A stretch of 46,736 nucleotides of DNA from Caballeronia arationis (GTDB lineage: Bacteria; Pseudomonadota; Gammaproteobacteria; Burkholderiales; Burkholderiaceae). Below are positions 1 through 10,524 of this stretch, in pieces. Location: assembly GCF_001544975.2 (NCBI RefSeq), contig NZ_FCOG02000049.1, forward strand, positions 1-46,736. Direction: 5' to 3'. The notes below the pieces were generated by a model, which did not search any database, was not told where the DNA came from, and saw nothing but the letters and a program-made list of their open reading frames with translations. The translations under genes and the position numbers were made by a program. Position 1 is the first letter of the stretch. Each line of letters opens with the position of its first letter.

Positions 1-484
1 GCAGAAAATCCCGGCTTTGATCCGATCGATGTTTCAACATCCGTCAGTCCGTTACGCAGCATGAACCATGTCCGGCTACTTTTTTTCGACTTAGTAACTG
101 TCGCACGCTGAAAATTTTATTAGGAAATCCGAGCGAACACTTCGTTTTAAGACAACTCAGAATGTTTTTATAGTTCGAAGCAGGCAGTTAAGAGTGCGTA
201 AAAATTTGTCGAGTCGAAGTCTAAAAAATCACTAGGCGATTGCGTCACAGGATTCTCAAGAATGTATAGCGACGTAGACGGGTTCTGTTTAGTTTTTTCG
301 TAATATTCCAGCAGAATTCGACGCCGCGGATGATGAACCGTTTGGGCATTGCGAATCGTCGAATGGGTCAGGCGCAGGCCTCTCCGTCGTCGATGCACAT
401 AGCACGGCTTTGAGGCTCAGTCTGGTCGCCCCACAATCCGCGTCCCATGATTCCGCCCGTCTCTCGTGCGCCCAAACGTCATTT
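1..484. other. AT-richer non-coding left flank
   Basis: No convincing gene is visible in this stretch. It is clearly lower in GC than the rest of the window and has T/A runs such as those near 77-84 and 293-300. A 76-codon minus-strand open frame (398-168) has no recognisable domain, no ribosome binding site and unusual codon use, so I do not call it. The composition suggests DNA of different origin next to the arsenic operon, but no integrase, attachment site or IS end is visible. Confidence 0.5.
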
Positions 485-529
485 CTATATTTATTGAAAT
501 GTCGAAATTAATGAGCTATCGTTGCAGGC
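485..529 (+). promoter_or_regulatory. Probable ars promoter/ArsR operator region
   Basis: Just upstream of arsR lies a strongly AT-rich stretch (about 485-515) with an imperfect dyad around ATTGAAAT and AAATTAAT separated by a few bases. ArsR-family repressors bind AT-rich imperfect dyads overlapping their own promoter, so this is the obvious place for the operator. The assignment is by position and composition only. Confidence 0.4.
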
Positions 530-862
530 ATGGACTCAAACCTCGTCGTACGCGCGCTCGGCGCGCTCGCTCATGAAGCGCGCCTCACGATCTTCCGAAC
601 TCTGGTGGTCGCTGGACCCAACGGCATGGCCGCAGGCGAGATTGCGCAGCAAGTTGGACTCGCGCCTTCGAGCCTGTCATTTCATCTCAAGGACCTCGCA
701 CATGCCGGGCTCGTCAGCGCGCGGCAAGGGGGCCGCTTCGTCTTCTATTCAGCCAACTTCGATGCCATGAACAGCTTGATTGGCTTCCTGACGGAGAACT
801 GCTGCGCAGGCGCTCCTTGCGCGGCAAGCGACCCGTCAAACTGCTGCGGAGATTCAGCATGA
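530..862 (+). CDS. arsR: ArsR-family arsenic-responsive repressor
   Basis: A 110-residue winged-helix repressor of the ArsR/SmtB family, expected to repress the ars operon until As(III) binds. The DNA-reading helix is around residues 38-56 (QQVGLAPSSLSFHLKDL). The classic ELCVCDL-type metal site of helix alpha-3 is absent; the equivalent region reads EARLTIFRTLV. Cysteines cluster at the C-terminus instead (C91, C92, C97, C105, C106), resembling the C-terminal As(III) site known from the Acidithiobacillus ferrooxidans ArsR type. The stop overlaps the arsI start (ATGA at 859-862), so the two are translationally coupled. The ATG at 530 is chosen because the fold starts immediately after it. Confidence 0.9.
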   Translation: MDSNLVVRALGALAHEARLTIFRTLVVAGPNGMAAGEIAQQVGLAPSSLSFHLKDLAHAGLVSARQGGRFVFYSANFDAMNSLIGFLTENCCAGAPCAASDPSNCCGDSA

Positions 863-1434
863 AGCGCATCCACATTCACGTGTCGGTTCAGGATCTCAAT
901 GAGAGCGTGCGCTTCTATAGCGCCTTGTTCGGCAATGTAGCGCCGACAACGCGCAAGCCCGACTACTGCAAATGGGAACTGTCGGATCCAGCCGTCAACT
1001 TTGCAATTTCGCAGCGCGGTGCGCCGTTTGGCGTCGATCACGTCGGCATCCAGGTCGAGAACGCGGAGGAACTGGCTGAGATGAACGCGCGCTTCGCGTC
1101 GGCTCGCCTGCCTGTTCAGATCCAGGAGGACACGACATGCTGCTACGCACGGTCGGAGAAGGCATGGACGTTGGATCCGCAAGGCGTGGCGTGGGAGACG
1201 TTCCATACGCTCGAAGCGGCGCCCGTCTACGGCCAGTCTCGCAACCGATCGGCCGAAGCTGCTGCGTGCTGTTCCCTGCCGAAACCCTCATCACCCAGTA
1301 TTCAACAAGGTCTGCCGGCAGATCATGACGCGTGTGCCCCGGTTGTCGAACCTGCCACTCCGTATGCCGGATCGCAAGGCAATTCAGACCGGGATGCGCG
1401 CAATCGTCGACTGACCTGTCCAGGACGCACATGA
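859..1434 (+). CDS. arsI: ArsI/CadI-like C-As lyase (glyoxalase fold) with an abnormal C-terminal tail
   Basis: A vicinal-oxygen-chelate (glyoxalase/dioxygenase) protein of the ArsI/CadI family. ArsI enzymes cleave the C-As bond of methyl- or aryl-As(III). The adjacent cysteine pair (C94-C95, in DTTCCYA) matches the As-binding pair of ArsI, and H5/H7, H61 and E113 are candidate metal ligands. Residues 1 to about 138, ending with another Cys pair, look normal for the family. The remaining ~50 residues are low-complexity and unlike ArsI; the same DNA read in another frame resembles the end of an ArsC (separate entry), so the tail is probably read-through into a deletion scar. The start at 859 overlaps the arsR stop, and the TGA at 1432 overlaps the acr3 start (ATGA). 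A cadmium-induced CadI role is the alternative. Confidence 0.85.
   Translation: MKRIHIHVSVQDLNESVRFYSALFGNVAPTTRKPDYCKWELSDPAVNFAISQRGAPFGVDHVGIQVENAEELAEMNARFASARLPVQIQEDTTCCYARSEKAWTLDPQGVAWETFHTLEAAPVYGQSRNRSAEAAACCSLPKPSSPSIQQGLPADHDACAPVVEPATPYAGSQGNSDRDARNRRLTCPGRT
1301..1414 (+). pseudogene. arsC: Possible 3' remnant of a LMW-phosphatase-type arsC
   Basis: In the frame that starts at 1301, out of frame with arsI, 37 codons run to a TGA at 1412-1414. They contain the pattern FN-x6-I-x2-RV-x2-L-x-NLPL-x3-DR-x2-Q-x3-RAI, which resembles the C-terminal helix of thioredoxin-coupled ArsC (typically R-I-x-L-F-x-x-LP-x-x-x-LDR-x-x-L-Q-x-R-x-x-x-I). No N-terminal P-loop (CTGNSARS) is present anywhere nearby, so at most the last quarter of the gene survives. 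The position between arsI and acr3 is a usual place for arsC. The match is from memory of the family pattern, not from an alignment. Confidence 0.45.
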
Positions 1435-2516
1435 GCACGACGGACACCACGCACAACAAGGCCGCGCCGGCAATCGGCGTCTTCGAGCGTTACCTGACGG
1501 TCTGGGTGGCGTTATGCATCGTGGCCGGCATTGGGCTGGGACAGATTTTTCCGCGACTCTTTCATGCGATCGGCCGAATGGAGATTTCGCAGGTCAACCT
1601 CCCCGTGGGCGTCCTGATCTGGGTGATGATCATTCCGATGCTGGTCAAGATCGACTTCTCCGCGCTCGCCCAAGTCGGTAGTCATTGGCGCGGCATCGGT
1701 GTGACCTTGCTGGTGAACTGGCTCGTCAAGCCCTTCTCGATGGCCTTGCTAGGCTGGATCTTCGTGCGCCATGTGTTCGCCGCCTGCCTGCCTGCGGATC
1801 AGCTCGACAGCTACATCGCGGGTCTCATTCTGCTTGCGGCTGCGCCCTGTACAGCAATGGTCTTCGTGTGGTCGCAACTGTGCAAGGGCGATCCGTATTT
1901 CACGCTCTCGCAGGTCGCGCTGAACGACGCGATCATGGTCGTCGCGTTCGCCCCGCTTGTTGCGCTGCTGCTCGGGCTTTCCTCGATCACGGTGCCGTGG
2001 GGCACGCTGATCGTCTCGGTCGGCCTGTACATCATCATTCCGGTGATGGCCGCCCAATGGCTGCGCAAGCGTCTGCTCGCCCGGGGCGAAGCCTTTTTCA
2101 AGCGCACAGTGGTACGCCTTGGACCGTGGTCGATTTGCGCGCTGCTCGCGACGCTCGTGCTCCTGTTCGGCTTTCAGGGGGAAGCGATCGTCAGAGAACC
2201 CCTTGTCATCGCGATGCTCGCGGTGCCGATCCTGATTCAGGTGTTCTTCAATTCCGGGCTCGCCTATTTGCTCAATCGCCGCCTGGGTGTCGCACACTGC
2301 GTCGCCGGCCCGTCGAGCCTGATCGGAGCGAGCAATTTCTTCGAGCTTGCGGTCGCCACCGCCATCAGCCTGTTTGGCTTTCACTCGGGCGCGGCACTCG
2401 CGACGGTCGTTGGGGTGCTTATCGAAGTGCCGGTCATGCTGCTGGTAGTGGGTGTCGTCAATCGCTCGCAACGCTGGTATGAGGCCGCTGGCCCATCCAT
2501 TCAGCAACGTTTGTGA
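1431..2516 (+). CDS. acr3: ACR3-family arsenite efflux permease
   Basis: A 361-residue, about ten-helix inner-membrane permease of the ACR3 (Arr3/ArsB3) family, which exports As(III) using the proton motive force. The typical segment AAPCTAMVFVWSQL (residues about 138-151) carries the conserved cysteine, and later helices include SLIGASNFFELAVATAISLFG, a family hallmark. The start at 1431 is preferred over an upstream GTG at 1332 because ACR3 homology begins near KAAPAIGVFERYLTVWVAL and because ATG 1431 overlaps the arsI stop by 4 bases. It ends the operon; no arsH or other ars gene follows before ssb. Confidence 0.93.
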   Translation: MSTTDTTHNKAAPAIGVFERYLTVWVALCIVAGIGLGQIFPRLFHAIGRMEISQVNLPVGVLIWVMIIPMLVKIDFSALAQVGSHWRGIGVTLLVNWLVKPFSMALLGWIFVRHVFAACLPADQLDSYIAGLILLAAAPCTAMVFVWSQLCKGDPYFTLSQVALNDAIMVVAFAPLVALLLGLSSITVPWGTLIVSVGLYIIIPVMAAQWLRKRLLARGEAFFKRTVVRLGPWSICALLATLVLLFGFQGEAIVREPLVIAMLAVPILIQVFFNSGLAYLLNRRLGVAHCVAGPSSLIGASNFFELAVATAISLFGFHSGAALATVVGVLIEVPVMLLVVGVVNRSQRWYEAAGPSIQQRL

Positions 2517-2669
2517 CGATCTCAGTGATCGACGAGCCACGCTCGTCAGTCTCGTTTGCATTCGAATCTGCCCAATCCGGCCGCCACGCACGTCGACATT
2601 TCCGACAGCGAGAAGCTGCACCGCATTTGTTGCGGGTCGGGAAGCGCCCGCAATTCCAGATAGATAAAT

Positions 2670-2696
2670 AAAAACCCCGCGCAAAGGCGGGGTTGA
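2670..2696 (-). terminator. Rho-independent terminator of ssb
   Basis: An 8-bp stem AACCCCGC / GCGGGGTT (2673-2680 with 2687-2694, loop of 6) is followed, on the minus strand, by TTTTATTT. Its orientation fits the end of the ssb transcript. It also faces the end of acr3, where it may act less efficiently. Confidence 0.8.
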
Positions 2697-2722
2697 TATT
2701 GACCGTTTTTTACTACTACAGG

Positions 2723-3262
2723 TCAGAACGGAATGTCGTCGTCCATCTCGTCGAAGCCGCCGCCAGCCGGCGCGCTCGGGCGGCTTGATCCGCCGCCGCT
2801 GCCACCTGTCGGACGGCCGCCCGCCGGCGCGCGACCGCCACCGCCGCCACCACCACCACCACCACCACCGCTGCGTTCCGCAGGCGCGCTGCGGCTGTAT
2901 CCGCTGTCGTCTCCGCCGCCCGCGCCGCCACGGCCGCCGAGCATCTGCATCTGATCAGCGACGATTTCAGTCGAATAGCGTTCCTGCCCGGCCTGATCCG
3001 TCCACTTGCGCGTGCGGATGCGGCCCTCGATATACACCGACGAACCCTTCTTCAGATACTCGTTCACGATTTCCGCGAGCCGCCCGAAGAACGACACGCG
3101 ATGCCACTCCGTGAGTTCCTTCATTTCGCCGGACGACTTGTCCTTATAGCGGTCTGTCGTCGCGAGACGAATGTTGGCCACGGCGTCGCCGCTTGGCAGG
3201 TAGCGGGTTTCCGGGTCGGCGCCCAGATTGCCGACGAGAATGACCTTGTTGACGGATGCCAT
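2723..3262 (-). CDS. ssb: Single-stranded DNA-binding protein
   Basis: A 179-residue SSB that coats single-stranded DNA in replication, repair and recombination. The OB fold spans residues 1 to about 112 (MASVNKVILVGNLGADPETR at the start; WHRVSFFGRLAEI in the middle). A flexible linker with a run of twelve glycines follows, and the protein ends in DEMDDDIPF, the acidic tip that recruits partner proteins. The start at 3262 is fixed by the family N-terminus and by a GGAG motif in CAGGAGAAATC just upstream; the reading frame stays open further upstream but is non-homologous. The linker DNA (about 2836-2875) is a GGN repeat prone to length change. Confidence 0.97.
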   Translation of the reverse strand: MASVNKVILVGNLGADPETRYLPSGDAVANIRLATTDRYKDKSSGEMKELTEWHRVSFFGRLAEIVNEYLKKGSSVYIEGRIRTRKWTDQAGQERYSTEIVADQMQMLGGRGGAGGGDDSGYSRSAPAERSGGGGGGGGGGGGRAPAGGRPTGGSGGGSSRPSAPAGGGFDEMDDDIPF

Positions 3263-3387
3263 GATTTCTCCTGTTGATACGATACTTTGCCGCCGGCCGC
3301 GCCGCGCGATGCGCGAATGACTTCGCTGCTCTGAAGTTTCGCTTGTCGTCGCCGCACCGGCTTGAATCTGATTGACTTTGACTGCGA

Positions 3388-4590
3388 TTAAACCGTGCGC
3401 TGGACCTTGCGCGGCGGCGCCTTCATGTTCGCCGCCACCACGAGCCACACGAGCACCAGCGCCGAACACGCGAAGAACACCGAGCTTTGCCCGTCCACCT
3501 TCAGCAGCCAGCCGCCGATCACGCCGCCGAGCGCGAGCCCGATCGACTGGGTCGTGTTGTAGACGCCGGCCGCCGCACCCTTGCGCGTGCCGGGCGCCAG
3601 CTTCGACACGAGCGACGGCTGCGAAGCCTCCAGCACGTTGAAGCCAAGAAAGTAGACGAACAGAATCGCGGCCACCGACGATAGCGTATGGGGAGCGGCG
3701 CCCAATAACAACTGGCCGATCAGGATAAGCGTGATCGCGCTCAGCATGACGCTCTTCATTTTTCCACGTTTCTCGGCGGCGATGATCGCGGGCACCATCA
3801 GCACGAATGCGAGCCCCATCACGGGCAGGTAAATCTTCCAGTGCGACGCGACCGGCAGGCCGCCCGCTTCGAGAATGCGCGGCACGACGAGAAAAAGCGC
3901 CGTCTGCGTGGCGTGCAGCACGAGCACGCCAAAGTTCAGTCGCAGGAGTTCGACGTTGTGCAGCACCTCAGCGAACGGCGCCTTCACGTGGACGGGATGC
4001 GTAGGCGGATCGGGCACGATCCACAGCACGACTCCCACCGCGAGAATCGACAGCACGCCGATCACCGTGAAAAGCCCGCTCATGCCGACCCAGTGGAACA
4101 CGATCGGCGCGCCCACGATCGCCACCGCGAACGACACGCCGATGCTCGCGCCGACCATCGCCATTGCCTTGGTGCGGTTTTCCTCCGACGTGAGGTCGGC
4201 GATGAAGGCGATCACCGCCGACGACACCGCGCCCATGCCCTGGATAACGCGTCCGGCGATGATCCACGTCATCGAATGGCCGACGGCCGCGACGAAACTG
4301 CCGATCGCGAACACGATCAGGCCGAACGCGATGACCGGCTTGCGGCCGAACTTGTCCGAGACCCAGCCGTAGAAGATATAGAGCATCGACTGCGTGACGC
4401 CGTACGCGCCGAGCGCGAGACCGACGAGAAACACGTTGTCGCCGCCGGGGATCGTTTTCGCGTAGATCGAAAACACCGGCATGATCATGAAGAGGCCGAG
4501 CATCCGCAGCGCGAAGATCGCGGCGAGCGACACGGTCGCGCGCAATTCGGGTGCGCTCAGACGTGAAGACGTGGCAGACGGATTGGACAT
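3388..4590 (-). CDS. YajR-like MFS transporter
   Basis: A 400-residue major facilitator with twelve predicted membrane helices. The N-terminal LRMLGLFMIMPVFSIYA and the loop YGWVSDKFGRKPVIAFGL (MFS motif A) resemble the drug/proton antiporter YajR. E. coli YajR is about 454 residues and ends in a cytoplasmic ferredoxin-like (YAM) domain; this protein stops after helix 12 with KAPPRKVQRTV, so that domain is missing. The substrate is unknown. The ATG at 4590 (MSNPSATSS) is preferred over an upstream in-frame ATG at 4710, which would add a non-homologous, non-membrane extension. It lies upstream of ssb on the same strand and was probably once directly divergent from uvrA; the intron now separates them. 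Confidence 0.88.
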   Translation of the reverse strand: MSNPSATSSRLSAPELRATVSLAAIFALRMLGLFMIMPVFSIYAKTIPGGDNVFLVGLALGAYGVTQSMLYIFYGWVSDKFGRKPVIAFGLIVFAIGSFVAAVGHSMTWIIAGRVIQGMGAVSSAVIAFIADLTSEENRTKAMAMVGASIGVSFAVAIVGAPIVFHWVGMSGLFTVIGVLSILAVGVVLWIVPDPPTHPVHVKAPFAEVLHNVELLRLNFGVLVLHATQTALFLVVPRILEAGGLPVASHWKIYLPVMGLAFVLMVPAIIAAEKRGKMKSVMLSAITLILIGQLLLGAAPHTLSSVAAILFVYFLGFNVLEASQPSLVSKLAPGTRKGAAAGVYNTTQSIGLALGGVIGGWLLKVDGQSSVFFACSALVLVWLVVAANMKAPPRKVQRTV

Positions 4591-4813
4591 CAGAAGCGGG
4601 AAATGTAAGGGAAACGCGTTGGCCCGAAGCGCAGAAGCTCGATGAAACCCGGGCGCGGCCGCCTTGTTCCCGGTCGAAACGGCAATATGGGACGCACTGC
4701 ACTGGCGCACCGGGCGGCCGGCGGGATCTTCGCGGAAAGCCCGCCGGATCTCCTTCGAGCAGCCCTTCCGGCGCTTGCCTGGCGCTCTCGGGCGCGGGTA
4801 CGGCGCCCTTGGG

Positions 4814-4853
4814 TAGGGGGCCCCTCTTCCTTGCGGAAAGAGGGGCCCCCTAA
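4814..4853 (-). ncRNA. Group II intron domain VI hairpin
   Basis: On the minus strand, a very long GC stem runs GGGGGCCCC...TTTCC, tetraloop GCAA, GGAAGAGGGGCCCCC, with about 15 paired bases and a single unpaired U on the 5' side. Domain VI normally has a bulged branch-point A on its 3' side about 7-8 nt from the 3' splice site. I cannot see one here, because the 3' arm pairs fully down to the terminal CTAC. Confidence 0.7.
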
Positions 4854-4887
4854 GAACTGTACGTGCGAGTTTCCCCGCATACAGCTC
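4854..4887 (-). ncRNA. Group II intron domain V (catalytic hairpin)
   Basis: The 34-nt minus-strand segment begins GAGCTGTATGCGG, has a GAAA tetraloop and ends CGCACGTACAGTTC. This is the size and pattern of domain V, the most conserved part of group II introns, with the AGC catalytic triad near its 5' end paired to GTT near its 3' end. Its intactness suggests the ribozyme could be functional. Confidence 0.9.
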
Positions 4888-4908
4888 AAGCCTACTGCAA
4901 AGCCCTGC

Positions 4909-6609
4909 CTACGGCAGGACCGGTTTAGTTACAGCTATTCTACCAGCGTGCACTTGCTGGTGGCAGTGCGGGTGGAGCAATACGCGATTTGCAAGGGCGT
5001 CCGTACCGCCATGCATCCGATACTCCAGATGGTGGTCGTGCCAGCCCGTCTCCTCGGTCAGAGCTGTACCACAGTGCGCACAATGGCCGCCCTGTGACAT
5101 ATACAACCCCGCCCACTGCTTTCGGTATCGCATTGACTCCCACATGCGACCCTGCCGCAGCTTCTCGCCGTACTGCTCCCACGTAGGATCAAACGGATCG
5201 AATTCCCCTTTGATCTTTGTGTGCCACTTGATGGCCATACCGCTGATCTGGTACAGGTCAAGCAGTCCTTTACTACCATCGGCGCGCACCAATGGAACGG
5301 CGAAAACCCATTGTCGCTCCCCTACCGAGTGGAAGTACTTCTTTCGCACCCAGCCGGAATTCTTTTGGGGGTGTCGCCGCCTGGACCACCGCCAGAGCCT
5401 CTGGAAGACCAAATGCTCCATGCGGCTGTACGCCCGCTTCGCTGAGACCGAGTGGTGATACTGCGCCCATCCGCGCAACATCGGGTTGAGCAAGCGAATC
5501 AAATTCTCTTGCTTCACCGTTTTGTTGCCACTGATCGTTTCCGAAACCTTGCGATAGAACGCTTGCGCGTTTTTCTTGCTCGGCTTGATCAGGAACTTAC
5601 CCGCGTACTTCCGGAAGTTCCAGCCAAGGAAATCGAAACCGTCGTCAATGTGGGTGATCCGCGTTTTCTCTTCCGAAAGCTGCAATCCCCGAGCTGCGAG
5701 GAAAGCTTCAATCCAAGGTCGGACTTCGGTCGCCAGGATCTCTTTCGAGACCCCGGTGATGACAAAGTCGTCCGCATAGCGCACCAAATTGATCTTCAGT
5801 TTCTTGGCTTTGGCGACCCCAAACTGCGCACGGAGGTGCGCGTCCAGTTCTCGTTCCAGCCCGTTCAGTGTCACATTGGCTAACGTCGGGGAGATGATGC
5901 CTCCCTGTGGCGTACCGGCCTCGGTCGCCTGTAGCTGACCCTTGTAGATCAAGCCAGCCTTCAACCACTTCCGGAGAATCGCCGTGTCCATTGGGACATT
6001 GCGCTCCAGCCAATCGTGATTGATGTAGTCAAAGCAGCCTTTGATATCCGCTTCCAAGACCCATTGGGACGAATCCTTCCGGGACAAGCAAACGCGTAGC
6101 TGACCCATAGCATCGGCCGTAGAGCGATTTTGTCTGAACCCGTAAGAGTTCGGATCGCTCGTTGACTCCGCTACTGGCTCCAAAGCCAGCAAGTACAGAG
6201 CTTGCATCGCCCTGTCATGCATGGTCGGAATGCCCAGAGGGCGTTCCTTCCCATTGGCCTTGGGGATAAAGACCCTCCGTAAAGGCAAAGGCCGGTATCC
6301 GCGCCGCTTCAACCGATCGACGGCAAGCCGTCGATTTTCAGGCGTATCCCATAGCTCGCGATCGACTCCCGCCGTTCGCGCACCCTGGTTCTGCGTAACA
6401 CGTCGTACCGCATAAAGCTTCGCGGACAACGTGCGGGTCAGCATCCGTTGCAAGGCTTTCACCTTGCGCCATTTGCCTTCCCGCGTCGCCTTCGCAATTC
6501 GAATCTGCATTCCCCTCACGTTCCGTTCGACCCGACGCCAATCTACGGCGTACCAGTCTCCCGGCGCGTGGGAAAGCGCAGATCCAGTCTTTCGACCGGA
6601 TACTTTCAT
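4909..6609 (-). CDS. ltrA: Group II intron reverse transcriptase/maturase with HNH endonuclease
   Basis: A 566-residue intron-encoded protein. Reverse transcriptase blocks span about residues 60-330: FIPKANGKERPLGIPTMHDRA, YGFRQNRSTADA, GTPQGGIISPTLANV, and the catalytic YADD at 278-281. The maturase (X) domain follows at about 345-450. A C-terminal HNH endonuclease (about 505-556) keeps C510-x2-C513, the HH pair 526-527, GG, LHPHCH and the final H554, so all activities look intact. The ATG at 6609 is supported by GGAG about 8 bases upstream; an upstream in-frame ATG at 6723 would extend into the intron RNA hairpin. It binds and helps splice its own intron RNA and drives retrohoming. Confidence 0.93.
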   Translation of the reverse strand: MKVSGRKTGSALSHAPGDWYAVDWRRVERNVRGMQIRIAKATREGKWRKVKALQRMLTRTLSAKLYAVRRVTQNQGARTAGVDRELWDTPENRRLAVDRLKRRGYRPLPLRRVFIPKANGKERPLGIPTMHDRAMQALYLLALEPVAESTSDPNSYGFRQNRSTADAMGQLRVCLSRKDSSQWVLEADIKGCFDYINHDWLERNVPMDTAILRKWLKAGLIYKGQLQATEAGTPQGGIISPTLANVTLNGLERELDAHLRAQFGVAKAKKLKINLVRYADDFVITGVSKEILATEVRPWIEAFLAARGLQLSEEKTRITHIDDGFDFLGWNFRKYAGKFLIKPSKKNAQAFYRKVSETISGNKTVKQENLIRLLNPMLRGWAQYHHSVSAKRAYSRMEHLVFQRLWRWSRRRHPQKNSGWVRKKYFHSVGERQWVFAVPLVRADGSKGLLDLYQISGMAIKWHTKIKGEFDPFDPTWEQYGEKLRQGRMWESMRYRKQWAGLYMSQGGHCAHCGTALTEETGWHDHHLEYRMHGGTDALANRVLLHPHCHQQVHAGRIAVTKPVLP

Positions 6610-7383
6610 GCTGCTCTCCTGCTCGGAAAAGTCCTCAAGCAGAAGGCGCGTCTCCCCCAGTGGGGGAGACACACCCCGCTGGGGACAAACATTGATACTC
6701 AGTATGGACGCATGCATCCACACCTATCCAAGGTACTAAGGGTCAGTCAGCCATCTTGCGACGGTAGACCAGACGGAAGTCTGCCCGCTTTCGCGTGGAG
6801 TAATGTCACAACTCCTATTCGGATCATTACAACCCGACATTCGCTTTTTCCGTCCTCCCATACCCGCACAATCAACAGCGTCCCTTGCGGTCCGCCTGCC
6901 AGCAAGCTGCCCGGCGAAAGTACGGGCTTACCACGTTCCCGACCTGCCACAAGACTGAGTTAGGTTCTGCCTCTCCCCCGGCGGTCTATTGACGACGTAT
7001 CCCGAACTTCTAGCGAGATATCCGACCGCGTACCGTTTGGTCAATGCCAGCAGCAGCTTAGGCATTTTTATAATCACGAGGTTTATCAGCAGTTCACGTG
7101 TGTTAACCGTATCAGTCAGCCTAGCTCCTCAACCCCATTGCTGCTAAGAGTATCCAGACGCACGCCTCACGGCTTGAGTCTGCCCGAACTACCGGGGGCT
7201 ACATTGTCGGAAAAGCTTCACACCTCACCGTTGCCAGTGACGCATGTCTTCCTAGGCTACCGCTAGTCGTATAGCGGGTTCCTTATACTTCGCACCACAT
7301 TCCCAGGTGAAGGGAGTCCGGCAGAAGCGTGGAACAATGGCAGGTCGAGCTTTCGCTCGCATCAATGTGAATCCCAGTCGCAC

Positions 7384-7630
7384 GGAAGTGGACGGGAGTA
7401 GTAAACGACATTCCGCTTTGTCAGCGGTAAATGAAGCCGCTGACAGAGGCGGGAGATGGCGGTGACCAACTCAGTACATGGCATTGTCAGGAGGTCCTGA
7501 CAGATGCATTCACAATGTTTGGGGAATACGCCCCCAAACCCCCAGTTAGAGGGGTGTGGATCGTCGATGCTCGTGTCGTGAGCGAACGGTGCGTGTCGCA
7601 CAAAAGTCGTTATAGTAGCAGGTTTAGCCC
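7384..7630. other. Hairpin-rich non-coding segment upstream of uvrA
   Basis: No gene is visible here. The segment holds a series of inverted repeats: TGTCAGCGG/CCGCTGACA (7419-7427 with 7437-7445), the near-perfect palindrome TGTCAGGA-GG-TCCTGACA (7485-7502), TTTGGGG/CCCCAAA (7518-7524 with 7532-7538) and CCCC/GGGG just after. Composition is less GC-rich than the flanks. It may be 5' exon DNA of the intron, part of the intron RNA if the intron begins at 7601, or debris of another mobile element. Confidence 0.5.
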
Positions 7631-7650
7631 CCTCACTTTCCGCCCGGTTC

Positions 7651-10524
<2,874 letters not shown>

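Larger units (their letters stand above)
4813..7383 (-). mobile_element. Group II intron with intron-encoded protein
   Basis: A complete group II retroelement on the minus strand. The 3' part is secure: domain V at 4854-4887 and domain VI at about 4814-4853, with the intron probably ending in AC at 4813. The 5' end is inferred. A GTGCGAC start motif (consensus GUGYG) at 7383 precedes a GCGAGC-GAAA-GCTCG hairpin of the sort found early in domain I; another GTGCGAC at 7601 is an alternative. With 7383 the element is about 2.57 kb: roughly 770 nt of domains I-III and early IV, the 566-codon ORF, then domains V/VI. A stem of CTCCCCC/GGGGGAG (6650-6666 on the plus strand) sits just before the ORF, probably in domain IV. 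The element occupies the region between the MFS gene and uvrA and breaks neither gene. Confidence 0.82.

Noticed and set aside
168..398. 76-codon minus-strand ORF in the left flank
   Set aside because: No family resemblance, no ribosome binding site, and it lies in AT-rich DNA where its composition is not gene-like.
2517..2669. Possible small gene or arsH remnant after acr3
   Set aside because: The open frame 2452-2667 overlaps the acr3 end and its translation resembles nothing known; no arsH motif in any frame.
7384..7650. LexA (SOS) box upstream of uvrA
   Set aside because: No CTGT-N8-ACAG element is found; the TGTCAG dyads have the wrong spacing and sequence.
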